From Euglena gracilis (taxonomy: Eukaryota > Euglenida > Euglenophyceae > Euglenales), in the NCBI GenBank assembly GCA_039621445.1, contig CP154957.1, positions 38,410,654 through 38,474,653 of the forward strand: a stretch of 64,000 nt of DNA, given 5' to 3'. Of the stretch, positions 11,289 to 23,624 are shown piece after piece. A program made the position numbers and the translations under genes. Within the stretch, counting starts at the first letter, position 1. Each line of letters opens with the position of its first letter. The notes under the pieces were generated by a model. The model did no database searches. It worked only from the letters and a program-made list of their open reading frames with translations, and was not told the origin of the DNA.

Positions 11289-11863
11289 GTGGGGTCTTCC
11301 CTTTGGCCAGCACCCAGTCGAAGCCTGTTAATTTCCATTGTGTACAACCCGGAGGGTGTTTTTTTCAGGCAATTCATGCTGCATGCTGTGTGGGTGCTTC
11401 GTTCGCAACATTTTGCAAACCACGGCTGGAAAAACTATGGCAATGATTTGACCTTGCAGCTGTTCCTTGTTTTTCCGGAACCAGGGCAAAGTGGGCACAC
11501 AAATTATGTGACAGGAACAAATGCGTTCCAGCAGGAAGTTCGCACCCCTCTGAGGGCAGGCGGGGGCCGGGGCACTTGGGTTTTGAGGTGGGTGGTTTTA
11601 GCAAACCCTGGCACCAAAAGCCACTGGGGGCAGAAGATGGCCAGTTTTAGGGAGAATTCTGCCTGTTTGTGTCAGCTGAGACCCAAACCCGACCCACTCT
11701 TCAAGTCGGGTGTGCAACTGTTGGCAGGCACCGGAGTCGATCAAACGATGCATGATCATGACCTCGCAAGGTTTTTGGACTCCGCCACTGCAGTACCTTC
11801 TTGACTTTGTTTGAATGTGGGTTGTTTGAGAATATTTTAGGTCGCGAGTTTGCAAGTTTGCAG

Positions 11864-12037
11864 GCTCTGGCTGTGCTCTTGATATCTTCTGGGTGCGCGG
11901 CCCTGGCCATCGCGATGTGGTGCAGTGTAGTGTACCATCTCTATATGCCCTGTTGTCGTAGCCATGCTGCATACTGTGTTTTGCTGAAGTTGGACGTTGT
12001 AGCCATTATTCTGGCACTTGCAGTTTCACTGCCAGGC
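11864..12037 (+). CDS. PAQR family membrane protein, middle exon (TM2-TM3)
   Basis: The exon starts after the acceptor TTTGCAG (11,857-11,863) in phase 0, in register with the donor at 11,289. It encodes a hydrophobic helix, then MWCSVVYHLYMPC, then CVLLKLDVVAIILALAVSLPG-like sequence. S-V-V-Y-H fits the family's S-x3-H motif at the end of TM2, and the D of KLD fits the conserved aspartate at the start of TM3. In structures of the family these residues take part in the zinc site. The 3' end of the exon is uncertain. The reading stays open to 12,157, but the tail beyond about 12,037 is low-complexity and probably intronic. Large introns on both sides are filled with repeats. Confidence 0.75.
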
Positions 12038-12159
12038 TTTTTTTTGGCAGAACAATCAATTTTTCTTTGTTTTCTTCTTTTTCTTCTTCTGAACAACTGT
12101 AACCTCCTCCCCTCTTCCCCCCCATCCATCCAAGAGCTCATCAAAATGCAAGTTTGAAT

Positions 12160-14130
12160 AAAAAAAATCAGAGTTTGAAGGGAAAGTGCAAAACATGAAA
12201 TGCGGTTGAAATCATTGCTGCTGAAGAGAGAGCATCAGCATATTACAAAGCATTTCGTCTTGCCAATGCAATCTGCAGACAGCCTCCTCCTTCAACGTTA
12301 ATCTCTCCCAAATACACCGTTCAAACCCTGGATTGTGAAGGTGTAAAAAATTAGGAGGTCAGACCGATGGACAATTTGGCGGGAACTTGGATTGCTGAAT
12401 TGCTTAAAAGATAAAACACCAGGGGTGAAATTGAAAAACAACATTCATGAACATTTCGGCGAAGCTGTGAAAACTCTGAAAATGTGGGGAAGGAGGGTGA
12501 ACATAAAAAAGAGGGCGTTCTTGCACCAGGGTTGTACTCATTCGCAAGACAACCATTTTGGAAGCCAACCACTGAGGCACAACCTGTTTGCAATGAAATG
12601 TCCCAATGGGAGGCAGACAGGCAGAGGAAAGCATTTTCCCCCATTGTTCCCATTTTCCTTGTTTTCTTCAAGGTGTGCAGCACAGGGGTATTATGTTGGC
12701 CACCTTCAAATGCACGGCAGAGGAACGATGATGGGTGCTGCCAGGTGTTTTTTCGTCAAACATTTTTTGGAAACATTTATTCTCACAGCTCCATGTTCGC
12801 TGAGTTTTTTTTTTGCCTAGCGCTCCCACCACCCCCCCCCCCGAAGGCACCGGAAACAGGCTATTATTTTTCAGTTTTATGCACTGCACCGTGGTGGTTT
12901 CGCACCATAGTCCGTCTTATTGCCTTATTCTTCCCCTGTGAAGTTTCAAAATACTACATTTGTCAGATAAGCTGAAAGCCTGCATTCAGTTTGTTACGCT
13001 GGCATATGGGTACCCCTGTGTAGAGGTTGCCTCACAGGCGATGGCACAATGCACTTTGCAGCTTTCATTCTTCTCCGCGGTTTCATGTTTCTTTTCTTCC
13101 AGGAATTGGTTTTCAAGAGGGCACGTCTCGCCCGGGGTTCATCCAGTCAGCCACCAGCCTTTTTCAGCCAGTATGCCTTCACTTTTTCTATATCTCCGAC
13201 CCCTATTTCCCTATTTCATTGTGTTTTTGGCAACCAACACAAAATAAGGCAAGGCATATTTTGGGCCTGTTGTTTAGAGGTGCGAGAAAAAAAGCGTCCG
13301 CAATTTTTAAAAAAAATTAACGTTTTTTTGTGGGTGTCCCCCACAATTATTTCCGTTCTGTTGGAAATGAATTGAACCCTCTCTGGCCACAAGAATTGCA
13401 CATGTGCATATTGAATCCTTACCTGTTTTCTGCGCACCAACGACAAATTCTCAGATGAAATTTTTTTTGGAAAACACAGCTCTGGAAAATCCTTTGATGC
13501 AAATTTGCTTTAACACGTTATTCTTTCATCAAAGCCTATTTTTTTTGAAAGTTGAACTTTTCAGGAGGCATGCAAGACATCTGGGCAACGCCTCAGGGCA
13601 GGTTTCTGTGCTTCTGTCTGAATCATAAGAGGCAAATAAACACCAGAATTAATAATAATCCATAAATAGTTAATAATCTGACTACCTGCCCAGTTGAAAA
13701 ATGTGAAACTTTGCAAAAATTTTCAAGGAGACAAGTGAGGGTACAAGGCTAGGAGACATTCCTATGAGGGCAGGTTAGCGGGTACGGGGGATTAGATGAC
13801 AGTTTCCCAGGGAGACAGTTTCCCGGGGGGAATCTAGATTAGGAAACATTAAATTGATGTCGATAGAATGAGTGACCCACCGAGAAAAGTAGCAACCATA
13901 CTGCATCAAAATGAAACTTGCTGCTTTTCCGTTTGTTTTTTTAATTTATTTTTGTTGGTTTGTTTTTTGCGACTGCATTTTTTGTTCATTTGCTTTGTTT
14001 GTATTTCCTTAGGTTTCCTTTGCATCCAGCTTTATTTTTTGAAGTCTATGTCATGTTTGTCCCCCCGCTCTGCTGCCTCTCCTCAGTGGTGTGCCAAAAT
14101 ATTCCACAAAGCATAAAACACAGATCACAA
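12160..14130. other. Intron sequence of the PAQR gene, no feature recognised
   Basis: A/T-rich with homopolymers. Open frames such as 12,392-12,820 are not convincing. A short element-X-like core (CAGTCAGCCACCAGCC) lies near 13,140. Confidence 0.4.
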
Positions 14131-14367
14131 ACATAGACTCACTTAGTGACCCCTGGGGGGCCCGGGAGTGAACCCACCCACCCATTTTTTTTTGAAAACC
14201 CACCCACGATCCCCAGGGGCCAACCACCCGCCCCAGCCACCCAAAACCCAGCCAAAGTAATTAAAGAATTCCTTCCCTCCCGACCTTTGGCTGGCCCAGA
14301 GGCCCCAACCCACCCCACTCTTGAAAACCCAACCTCTCCGGGTCACACAGGTTCAAGTGAATCTATG
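14131..14367. repeat. Short inverted-repeat element in the PAQR intron
   Basis: CATAGACTCACTT at 14,133 pairs with AAGTGAATCTATG at 14,355-14,367, and GTGACCC pairs with GGGTCAC just inside. The interior is rich in CCCACCCA and GAAAACCCA words. It looks like a small non-autonomous element. No target duplication was established. Confidence 0.45.
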
Positions 14368-14984
14368 ATTTCAAATCTCTGCGAGTTGCAGGTCGAAATG
14401 AAGAAAATTCAGGAACCTATTTTTCAAAAATCAAGATATGAAGTGTCTGGATCCCTGTCAAGGGGTTCCAGGCCGGCCCTAAAGTTCCCCGAAATTTTCC
14501 TGCCTGCGTTTTCCAGCGGAAACTTTCAGCGTATTCGACCAGGGATAACTTCCAGAATGTTATAGCATCCCCATTAATGGCAACGGGGGGGTTACAGTAC
14601 ATCAGAGTGTACTCATGCCCACGTGTACATCACCCTATACACAGGGACAGAACACCATTTTCACAGCCTGTGTGCATCATGGTTTGAACACAGTTTAATG
14701 CTCTGGGGATTTTTTTCACAATTTTTTTCTCCTGAAATATATGATAAATTTTGGGATAAATAATTTTGGCCCAGGCCGGATTTCTTTGAGGCAATATTCA
14801 GGTGCCAAAATGCCGTTTGTGGGGTCAAATTTTCAATCTGTCTCGTCGGGGGGTCAAAAGGGAGGGTTTCACCACCGGGTTTCACACGGATTGCAACATT
14901 GCGCTTCGGCGCAATGCAAAAATCAAGTGCGAGTTTGGCCGCCTGAGACCTTGGGTGGGGTTTATCGGGACCCCCCCTCCCACT

Positions 14985-16435
14985 GTCCAGATGCCGTTTT
15001 CGGGACTGTCCCCCAGTGCCAACCCCTCCCCTCTGGTTCCGCGGGGACCATCTGCGATGGCACGCGCATCATTTGCTAACGTTGGGACCCAGGGAACAGG
15101 CCCAATTTTGGTATTTTTCGGCCTGTGAATTTTCCCAAAACAGTGCCAAAACCCCCATTGTGAGTCCCTCGTTTTTGAAGCCTTGACTGTGTCCCCCAGA
15201 TGGTGCTACACACGCTGGATGAATTTTGTACTTTTTAGTTGTTTTTTCAGGCTCTGTGATATGCTCATGAAGGGTTGCCTGCTGAAGCGTCCAGAGGGTG
15301 GACTCCACATACACGTTGTGAAAATGCTGGAAAACCGGTGTGCCATGGAGTTGTGATCCCTGGGTGCTTGAAGCGTAAGGAGCAGTAGTGGAGGAGTTGG
15401 GGGATTGAGGGCAAGCAAGCCCAGGGTCTTGTCCCAACGTCTGGTGAGAAACACCAGGCCCCGCAGTGCCAGGCATAGAAGGCGATGGTGATGGACACTG
15501 GCCAGTGGCACTGGCACTGGCATTTGGGCTCACAACGCATAGGGCAAGACACGTTGGTGGTTGCATTCACACACCAAGGGCAGGCAAGGTTTTCCTCCAC
15601 CTTACTCTGTCCGCTCTGGTAATAAGATGCTTGCAGGACTGCTCTCTCCACCCACATTAAAAATAACAAGAAATTGATAATTGTTGCACCAAAGCACAAT
15701 GGGCACGCTTATGTAGAATCGAAATTTAAGAGTCACACTGCGTCAAAGCGCAATAGAAATACAGTTTTTAAATTGCAAAAGCACCGTGGGTGTTGCGTCG
15801 AAGCGCAATGTTCATCCAATTTCAAGATAACATGACCGAGAGAAGGCTTCTGCCCACCTGTCCTACATTTTGTGCTCCATCCCCTCTGGTGTTCACACTC
15901 TACCAGAGTCGTTCTCTCCCTCCGTTGTGGGATAAGTTTCAAGCAGTAAAATTGCGCATCAGCACAACAGCCACGCTGCTTTAGAATTTTTTGTGATTGT
16001 ATTTCTATTGCAACGTGGCGCAATATAAAGCGCTCTGGCGCAATGAAAACCCATGTTAATATGTATATTGTTATTATTGCGTAAGTGCGGCAATGCTCAT
16101 TTATATGGAGAATTACAAAAAATTAAAAAAAATTGTGCCGACTTTGCATTTTTTTGTGATGAAAAATTGTTGCGACATTGCACAACTGCACAATGGAGTT
16201 CCCTCGTTTCGTTTCCCAGCGCTTTGGGTTCATGCACACTGGGCCCTGTGCCCGTAGACCGTAGAGTTCCAAGTTGTTTCTTTCGTGCCCAGGCCCTGGG
16301 GTGTAGGGAGACACTAATGCGGACTGTCCTGAGAATCGGGCCTCAGTGTTGGAAAGCAGAACTTTTTTGCAAGATTGCGCTTCGGCGCAATTTCACAGTC
16401 ACGTTCAAAGCTAAGTGCGAGTTAGGCCGCCTGAG
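14985..16435 (+). repeat. Long interspersed repeat with TTGCGC/GCGCAA palindromes, copy 2
   Basis: A shorter relative of 91-2,985 with the same order of blocks. It lacks the poly-C-ended element, so 15,929-15,940 is that element's empty site. The word AAGTGCGAGTTNGGCCGCCT near 16,408 closes it. The same word near 14,925 with a TTGCGC palindrome before it looks like the end of another copy. It lies inside a PAQR intron. Confidence 0.7.
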
Positions 16436-16439
16436 AAGG

Positions 16440-17310
16440 TTCCGTCTTTGTCATGCTCTCCAACCATATGCATCTATTGGTCAATTACTGTCCTGACACG
16501 GTGGTTTGGGAAGTCGACACTGCAACTGATGTCATATCCATTGGATACAGGGTAGATGGTCTCATTGGGCTTTTGGGCTTTTTCCATTTAATTCGGCTGT
16601 TGGGATTGGGTCCATCAAGGTGGTGGCAACTGCCCGAAAGAAATGAGTGGGTGCAAAACGTCAGAGGAGGGGGGGGAATTGATAGCCGCAATTGATTTCC
16701 GCAATTTCTGCAATTTCCCGCAATTTCCGCAGCTTTTCTGCAATTTTCCCGCAATTTCTGCAGTTTCTGCACTTGTGAACTTGTACTTTTTTTTTTGCTA
16801 TTTTGTTGCAAGTTTGTCAAAATTTGCCAAACTTTGCAAATTCTGACAAATTCTGAAAATTTTTTTTAAAGGTTCCCCCTTTTCTGCTGGAAAATAATTT
16901 TGGATTAAAAGAATTCCGCATCCTGACCAGATTTTACCTGACACCAAAGTTTTCGTTGGTTTTATGGCCATTTTTGGATTTCTCATCCAAAAACTTCCAT
17001 ATTCCCAGAATCAGCATGTTCCTGAAATTACAAAATCATGTTTTTTTTGTTTTTTTATGTTTCTGTTGGGAAAAATTATTGGGAAGAAAGTTGTGAATAA
17101 AGGCTCAAAATTTATATCTATATTTATATCTATGTGGCAGTGTATTAATTTCCAAACCAGCAATTTCCGCAGTATTTCCAATTTTTTCCCAATATCAATC
17201 CCCCCCCTGGTCAGAGAAATTAAATGAGGGAACAGTTGCTCTTTCTCCAAACCTCCATCATTTGTGAAACGTGGCTCCACCAATGCGCACACCAAACAGC
17301 GGGGGCTAAG
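16440..17310. other. Intron sequence, cytosine/thymine-rich short repeats
   Basis: At 16,690-16,760 a short unit (TTTCCGCAA / TTTCTGCAA) is reiterated about nine times. Nothing else is recognised before the next exon. Confidence 0.4.
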
Positions 17311-17618
17311 GACGTGCCGCCGCCTGGGCCATTCAGCGCGCCCTCGCCGCCGGCTTCTACGCCACCGCAATGCTCGCCATCGCCGCCTCGCTTACCCTCC
17401 GAAGCATCAAAGGCCGCGCGGCCCTCGGTGCGACGTTCTGCGCGCTGCGGTTCTTGACGAGCGCCTACATCTACGGGGCCAAGGCCTCCCACTTCCACTG
17501 GTACGCGGCCGCTGGGTGGCACGCCGCGGCGTACGGCCTCACCTTCTGCGGTGGGACCGTCAACGCGGCGCGCTTCCCGGAGAGAGGGAGACCAGGGCGC
17601 TTCGACTATTGGCTCGGC
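17311..17618 (+). CDS. PAQR family membrane protein, C-terminal exon (TM4-TM6)
   Basis: After a possible acceptor (GGGGGCTAAG at 17,301-17,310) the frame encodes three hydrophobic segments and then [17 protein letters not shown]. This matches the PAQR TM6-TM7 loop (R-x-P-E-R-x-x-P-G-x-F-D-x-W). The exon is much richer in G+C than its surroundings, as are the exons of the second gene. In the family, TM7 follows at once with H-S-H-Q-x-x-H, which supplies two zinc ligands. Here the same frame reads [12 protein letters not shown] and then stops, with no histidines and no GT donor before the stop. Either a further exon carries the motif through an unusual splice site, or the allele is damaged. The 3' boundary is therefore approximate. 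Confidence 0.75.
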
Positions 17619-17707
17619 CAGGGCCAAATGGGAATGGCGGCATGCTGCAAATTTTGAAGGTTCAAGTCGGAAGCTGGGTGTGGTTCAACACCTTCCCTTG
17701 AATCACG

Positions 17708-17840
17708 CATACATGTATGTATGCATACATGCATACATGCATGTATGTATGCATGCAACCATGCGTGCCATGCATGTATGTGTGCACACATGCATATATA
17801 CACACACGCATACACATACAGACAGACAGACGGACGGATG

Positions 17841-17879
<39 letters not shown>

Positions 17880-18170
17880 TGGCAGACAGAGACAGATAGA
17901 CATACTTACATGCATACGTACACGCACACGCACATCCACATCCATCCATCCATCCATCCATCCATCCATCCATCCATCCAGGCAGCCATCCAGCCAGCCA
18001 TCCATCCATCCATCCATCCATCCATCCATCCATCCATCCATCCATCCATCCATCCATCCATCCATCCATCCATCCATCCATCCATATGCATGCATGTATA
18101 CATATGCGCATGCATGCACACATACATATATGCATGCATGCACACATACATACATGCACACATACATACA
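17708..18170. repeat. Tetranucleotide satellite block: (ATGC/ATGT)n, (GACA)n, (CATC)n
   Basis: About 17,708-17,815 is ATGC/ATGT-rich, 17,818-17,895 is mainly GACA repeats, and 17,936-18,085 is CATC repeats (CATCCATC...). 18,086-18,170 is again ATGC/ATAC-rich. Open frames across it on both strands are products of the 4-bp period and are not genes. Confidence 0.9.
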
Positions 18171-19734
18171 ATTTTTTGCATTTTTTAATTTTTTTGAGTT
18201 TTTCTGAAACTGATATTTTTTCCTCTTAATTCCATACAGTTTGTTACTTTTTTTAAAATTTTCGAAGTTTTCTGAAACTGTCATTTTCCCTCTTAATTCC
18301 AGGCAAATCTTGTAATTTTGGTGCCATTTTTTGTGTGTGTCTTTCGTAATTTTCCCATTTCGTGATTTTTGCGCCTTTTCTCTCAGATTTTGCACATTTT
18401 TTACGCATTTTTGTGCATTTTTTTTTTGAAGCCATGCAGTGCATCCTCCCCCCCCCCGGTTAAGGTTAGGATCGGCACACCGAACATTGGCAGATTTTGG
18501 GACCAAGTTAGCGGTATGTTGCACTTTTGTCAGAATTTCGCCAAATTCGACCTAAATTTGCCTTAACCTGGTTGGAGGTTGGCTAGCTTCTCCCCTAAAC
18601 TCCCAAGAATGGAGGCCCTCCAGGATTCCGGTCAGAGCCTAACCCTAAATGGACAAAAGTGGTCCAAATTGGCCAAATCCCCAAAACAAAATCAACTTTG
18701 ACCCCAGGAAACTGCACCATCCTTCAGAAACTGATTTTTTCCCCCAAAGTTTGGTTCACAGAATTCTGCAAAATACCACAAAATATCGAAATTTTTTTAT
18801 TGTATTCCAATTTCTGTGGCTATTTTTGTTCAAAGGAAATTGAAAATCTGGACGCTCGAACAATGGCGAATAATTTGAATAATTGCTAACTGGATTCCAG
18901 AGTTGACAGTATGAATCTGTGGGAAACCCTCATGGACACACACATGCATTTGTGCACACATATTTAATTATGTGGACATGTATACGTGCATGTGACAGCC
19001 AACCACTCTTGGGCCCTGGGTTGGGCCAGTGGTTGTTCCCGGGGAGGGGGGTTGACCACTTCCCACTTTCGGGCTTTCTGTCACATGGCGCCCGGGAAAC
19101 ATGGTGAAATCAGGCAACTGTTATGGGATTTGTGGAGGGTGTGTTTTTTTTTCTTCTGGGAATAGAGTTGGGATCGGTGCGTTGAAATTTGGCCCAACTC
19201 AGGATTAAAGCCCGATTTCGGCGGATTTTTTTTAAAGGCCACCTTTTGCCTAAATATCTCCCGAATTTGGCCTATATTCGGCCTTCTGCTAAGTTGTCGT
19301 TTATTCAACCCTTATGGAACTCCGGCCGTAATTCCAACCCAATTCCTGAAGAAAAAAAACCCTGACTTTAGTGGAAACTGGGTCAAGCCATACCCCCCCG
19401 GAACAACTATATGGCCCCCAGGGGACATATGGCGGCAACATATATGAATGTGTGTGTGCGCATGGGACCGTACTTGCCCCATTTCCCCTCCTTCCGATTT
19501 GATCCTCACTTAGAACCCCCGATGCCTTGAATCCTCCCTTGACTATTAATCTGTAGGGATTCTGTACATGTGTTTTTGTCACCGATGGGCAACACATGCC
19601 TTGGGAATGGAGAGAGTCATCCCATTCAAAAACAACAACGAAACAACGTTCTCTTGTGAACGTTGGAATCGATTGAGGGAATCAATTATGGAAAATTGGT
19701 TGAGGACTGATTGGATCCCCAGCAGGCTGTATTT
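18171..19734. other. Non-genic A/T-rich stretch
   Basis: No gene seen. Pieces around 18,460-18,560, 19,150-19,210, 50,390-50,460 and 52,130-52,250 share wording (AATAGGGTTGGG, GTTAGGATCGGC and TTTTTAGGC-like). This suggests an old low-copy repeat related to TTAGGG-like sequence. Confidence 0.4.
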
Positions 19735-20430
19735 TAGTCGGGTGCCGACCCCACCCCGGGGGGGGGGGTGCCTGCCTGGGCAGGCACCCCAAGGCACTCC
19801 AAATCCGACGCCCCGGGGGGGGGGGTTAGGGCACACGGCCAAAAGTGCCCTAGCACAGACCCGGCGCCGAAGGCGCCGGGGAGCCAAAAATTGCCGTTTT
19901 TCAGAGGAATGTGCCTGGGCACAGGAAATCCGACCCCCCGGGGGGGGGGGTAGTGCCTGCCTGGGCAGGCACTCATAGGCACTCCGGACCCCCTTCCCCC
20001 CCCCGGGGGTTGGTAAAAAACAGCCTGATCCCCAGAGAAATCAAACCAATGCCCCCCCCTTGCATTTCTCCCGGAGGTGTTGCTCGCGGTCCCATTCGGC
20101 CATGCAAGGCAACTCTCACCAGCTGATGCACATCCTGATCAGGTTGAATTTCAGTGCGGTGCCAACCCCACCAGGGGGGGGGGGATGCCTGCCTGGGCAA
20201 GCACTCCGAGGCACCCAGATCCGACTCCGCCCCGGGGGGCACAGGGCGAAAAGTGCCTGGGCACTCGGCCAAGGCACTGCCGGCGCCGGCAACCCAGAAA
20301 AACCCATCCATTTTGTGGGCACTTTTGGCAACCAGGCAGGCACTGACCCCCTCCCCTGAGGCGGGGGTGCTGCCTGCCCAGACACTCCAGGGCACCCCGA
20401 GATCCCCCTCCCCCGGGGTTGGTCAAACTC
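19735..20430. repeat. Repeat of C/G runs with TGCCTGCCTGGGCAGGCA palindromes
   Basis: Two related units (about 19,715-20,030 and 20,135-20,430) each hold a G run followed by TGCCTGCCTGGGCAGGCA or a variant, a GGCGCCGAAGGCGCC or related hairpin (for example 19,863-19,877) and a T-rich bridge. The pattern is like the block at 22,840-23,105. No coding sense was seen. Confidence 0.55.
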
Positions 20431-22839
20431 AGCCCGACCTTGATGTCTTTTGCGATGTTCTGTACTTATCGCGGCCAAAGACTTCCGCAACATCTTTGGG
20501 AGGGGGGGACAAATACTGGTTGACAATTTTGCTATAAAAAACACTTCCAGCGTTATTATGCGCATGATCAAATGAAATGTGTCGTATGCCCCAGAGAACA
20601 ATCATTGGTACAGAATGGCATATATTCCCCAATTTGGATCCCCAATTTGTGTCGTGGGTTGGGACCAGGGGATTTTTTAGTCTTTGGACCCCCCTGGGGG
20701 GGGAGGGGGGTGGGTCCGGCCGAGCCCCCCCCCCCCAGGGGGGGGTCCCCCCAGACGGGGGTGGGGTATACTTTTCGGCGCCGAAGGCGCTGAACGTTTT
20801 TGAAAAAGATGCTTTTTTTAGCACTTTGCGATTTTTTGGCCTTTTCAGGAAAAGTGGGTTGGGTCCCCGGGACCCCCCCCGGGTGGGCTGCCCCCCCCCA
20901 GTGGGTGGGTGAGTGGGGGGGACCCCCCGGTCTTAAAAAATAACCCCTGGTTGGGTCACCTGTGTTCTGGCCCCAAGGGCAGAACAAAAATAAAGTGTCT
21001 GGGAAATGAAACCTCCAAAACATCCCTGTCTCACTGTAGGGGCACCTTGCTTCAATAAACGTTTTGAGAGCATCTCAGAGGTTTGTCATGTGCACTTGAA
21101 AAAAAATAACCCCCCCCACTTATAAACCCTCCGGGGTTTACAGGATCTGGTTTGGTTGGTCAGCCGAAGGGGGTTATAATTCAATAATTGATGAAAACCT
21201 GACCCCCCAAATGACCCTAAACCCCCCAAATTGTTTTCAGCAAATTTTGGTCAAAAATGGCATTTTTGATGATTGTCGGTCCCAAAAAAAATCAGTTTTG
21301 GGTGGTTTGCGGCTGAGGAAATCGTTCTGTATATTAGTTTTTCATTTCTAACATTGTTATTTTTGACACAGGATTTTCAACTTTTGTTGAATTCTTTCAC
21401 GATGTTGTGCAATGAACCATCTTGAATATTTGAGAGGTGAATATAATCAAGTCCTCTCCACAGAAGTTTGTCCGCTGCGACGAGATTTTATGGAATTTAT
21501 TTCTTTTTGGCACTTTTTGTTCATAGTTTGACAACAGGATTTTGTTGCATTTTCCGTTTGTTGTATCGCATTGAGCCAGGGCGTGTTATGCACGATGGTG
21601 TAGGTGCCTGGGTCCTTGGGGAGAAAGACACATTGGAAGTGCTTGGAGATGGCATCCTTGTCGACACCATGGATTTCGAAGGGGCTCACTGTTGAGAAGC
21701 CCCACAAGCAGGCATATCTTCTGGGCAATCCTATTGTATGGCACAGAAAGTGTCATAAACGTTCCCTGGCCTTGGCTTAAACTGTTCCCCAGTTCCAGGC
21801 TTCTTTTTAACTTAGAAGACCCCTGGTGGTTTAGTGCTGTCTTTTGAGGTGCGTCCGACCTTTCCCACCCCAAGGTACCCCGGTTCTGAAGGCGCCAGAA
21901 ACCCAGAGAAACCCAGAGAAAGCCAAAGTGCCGAAAGTTTTTTTTTGAGTTGCTGAAGAAGTGGCCAACAATGCTGTTTTTTTTTTGTGCGTTTTCGTGG
22001 CCCCAATGTGGGATGTTTTTCCGATAGTAATGTGAATGGTTTGACGAGACCCCCCCCCCCAGCAGGGCTGGAAATTTCCAAGGGGTCTCTGCCTACTTTG
22101 GGATTTCGGGTGGATTTTGGGCGGTGGGCTTTCAAAATACATGAACAAGGCCCAGGGCGTTGCTTAAGAAAATTTCCCCCAATCCCCCGGGGACTCCACC
22201 AAACAAGCAGCTTTTTTTCCAGCCCTGGAGCTCAGAGGCTGGAAAATTTGACTGGCCGAGAAAACGGCAGTGCACACAGAGGGGAAAACAACGCAGAATT
22301 GGCCTAAAACAGCAACTCACACCAATAAATCAGAAAATTTTTCCATTTAACCAATTTTTCGTCGTTGTACCAGTTGTTGGCCCTTTTTGACGGTCCGGCA
22401 GCAGCAAAAAAAACCCTGAAAAATGCAAATTTCGGTTGGGCAGTTTGCCTCAGGACCCACTTCCAAAAGAAAATGAAAACCGACACGTGGTCAAGGCAGT
22501 TTGTAATTGATACTCCATTGAAGTGTTCCATCCATCAAATATTTTTTTTCAATTATCATTTGCTTCTTTTCTGCTTTGGTCTATTTTTTGGAGTTTGTCA
22601 TTGATTGCCCTGGTTTGTCTCAAGAACGGTTTCTGCCCTCCTGATTGTAAGCCCTGTTTTTGCTTCTGTTGTTCACAAGGCATTTTGGCACAAGATTTGC
22701 AAACTGATTAGTTTTGTTGCCTACTGTGCCAGGGTTTTAAGCAAATGTTCCTTTGGGGATGTGCATGCACTCTCCTCTCTTCTCCCTCACTCTCTCCAGA
22801 ATATCTTGTTGTTGCAACCATGCTTGTGCTTACCGACCG
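20431..22839. other. Non-genic stretch
   Basis: A C/G-run repeat with a GGCGCCGAAGGCGC hairpin lies at 20,690-20,940. A poly-C word ATAACCCCCCCCCACTTATA lies near 21,100. A minus-strand frame at 21,447-21,728 has protein-like composition, but I recognise no family and no splice context. Confidence 0.4.
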
Positions 22840-23105
22840 GGGGGGGGAGGGGGGTGGGTGCTATAGGGTGCCCGCCCCTAGCAGGCACACCCCCCCCCCA
22901 GGGGGGGATCGGGGTCCGGGCCGGACCAAGAAAATTTTCATTGAAAATGGCCTTTTCCGGGCCCCCGGCGCCTGAAGGCGCCGGGGTCGGAGGGGGGGTG
23001 CCTGCTAGGGGCAGGCACCCCCCAAACCCTACCCCCCCGGGGGGGGGGGGGGCGGACCGGGTGCTATGGGGTGCCTGCCCCTAGCACCCACCCCCCTCCC
23101 GTGGG
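22840..23105. repeat. G/C-run repeat with inverted CTAGGGGCAGGCA ends
   Basis: Words GCCCCTAGCAGGCAC (22,875) and GTGCCTGCTAGGGGC (22,997) are inverted, with CGGCGCCTGAAGGCGCCG in the middle (22,967-22,985). The right part repeats the left in inverted order, so the block folds back on itself. Confidence 0.55.
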
Positions 23106-23129
23106 GTAGGCACCCGACAAAGCGCAAGC

Positions 23130-23225
23130 CTGGTTGGAACACATACCATAAGGCTTACTGCTAGCGTTTGGTCTATCTGGCCTGCTTGATACTGATGCGG
23201 TTGGTAGCCATACCATAGGGGCGCC
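23130..23225 (-). pseudogene. Relic of family 1 DIRS-like gag
   Basis: The stretch with ACATACCATAAGGCTTACTG and GGTTGGTAGCCATACCATAG matches element A at about 27,095-27,180 (minus-strand gag 3' region). It is an isolated fragment directly upstream of the tandem array. Confidence 0.65.
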
Positions 23226-23227
23226 CG

Positions 23228-23624
23228 CCGCGGGCAAAATTGCGCCTGTCCGCCCGCCGCTCTTCGCAACAATCAGGTAAAGGATCGCCAACCTCTAGCC
23301 GGCGCAGAGCGCTTGTTTTTTTGGAGTGCGGACGCGGCCAATTTCGGCCGAAAATGATCGAAAAACGACGTTTTTATGCACGTCCGTTAACCAAAGTGTT
23401 ATTTTGGGCCTCCCGGGCGGTAACCGCTGCGTTTTACGCACGCACGCCGCGGGCAAAATTGCGCCTGTCCGCCCGCCGCAATTGGCAAAGATCAGGTAAA
23501 GGATGGGCGACCTCTAGCCGGGGCAGAGCGCTCGTTTTTGGAGTGCGGACGCAGCCGATTTCGGCCGAAAATGACCGAGAAACGACGCTCTTATGCACGT
23601 CCGTTAACCAAAGTGTTTTTTTGG
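23228..23624. repeat. Tandem repeat, period about 219 bp (two copies, third interrupted)
   Basis: GGGCAAAATTGCGCCTGTCC occurs at 23,232 and 23,451. The units run on through GGTAAAGGATNGGC and GTCCGTTAACCAAAGTG. The second copy is broken at 23,624 by element B, and its continuation (GCCTCCCGGGCGGTAACCG) is at 32,783. The first copy keeps the uninterrupted site at about 23,397-23,420. Confidence 0.85.

Noticed and set aside
17551-18524. Open frames across the tetranucleotide repeats on both strands
   Set aside because: They follow from the 4-bp period and show only Ile-His-Pro-Ser or Trp-Met-Asp-Gly repeats.
19735-20430. Regularly spaced palindromes as a CRISPR array
   Set aside because: Spacing and repeats are irregular, spacers are G/C runs and related to each other, and the window is eukaryotic.
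21447-21728. Minus-strand 93-codon frame with protein-like composition
   Set aside because: No start context, splice partner or known motif. It could be a transposon relic.
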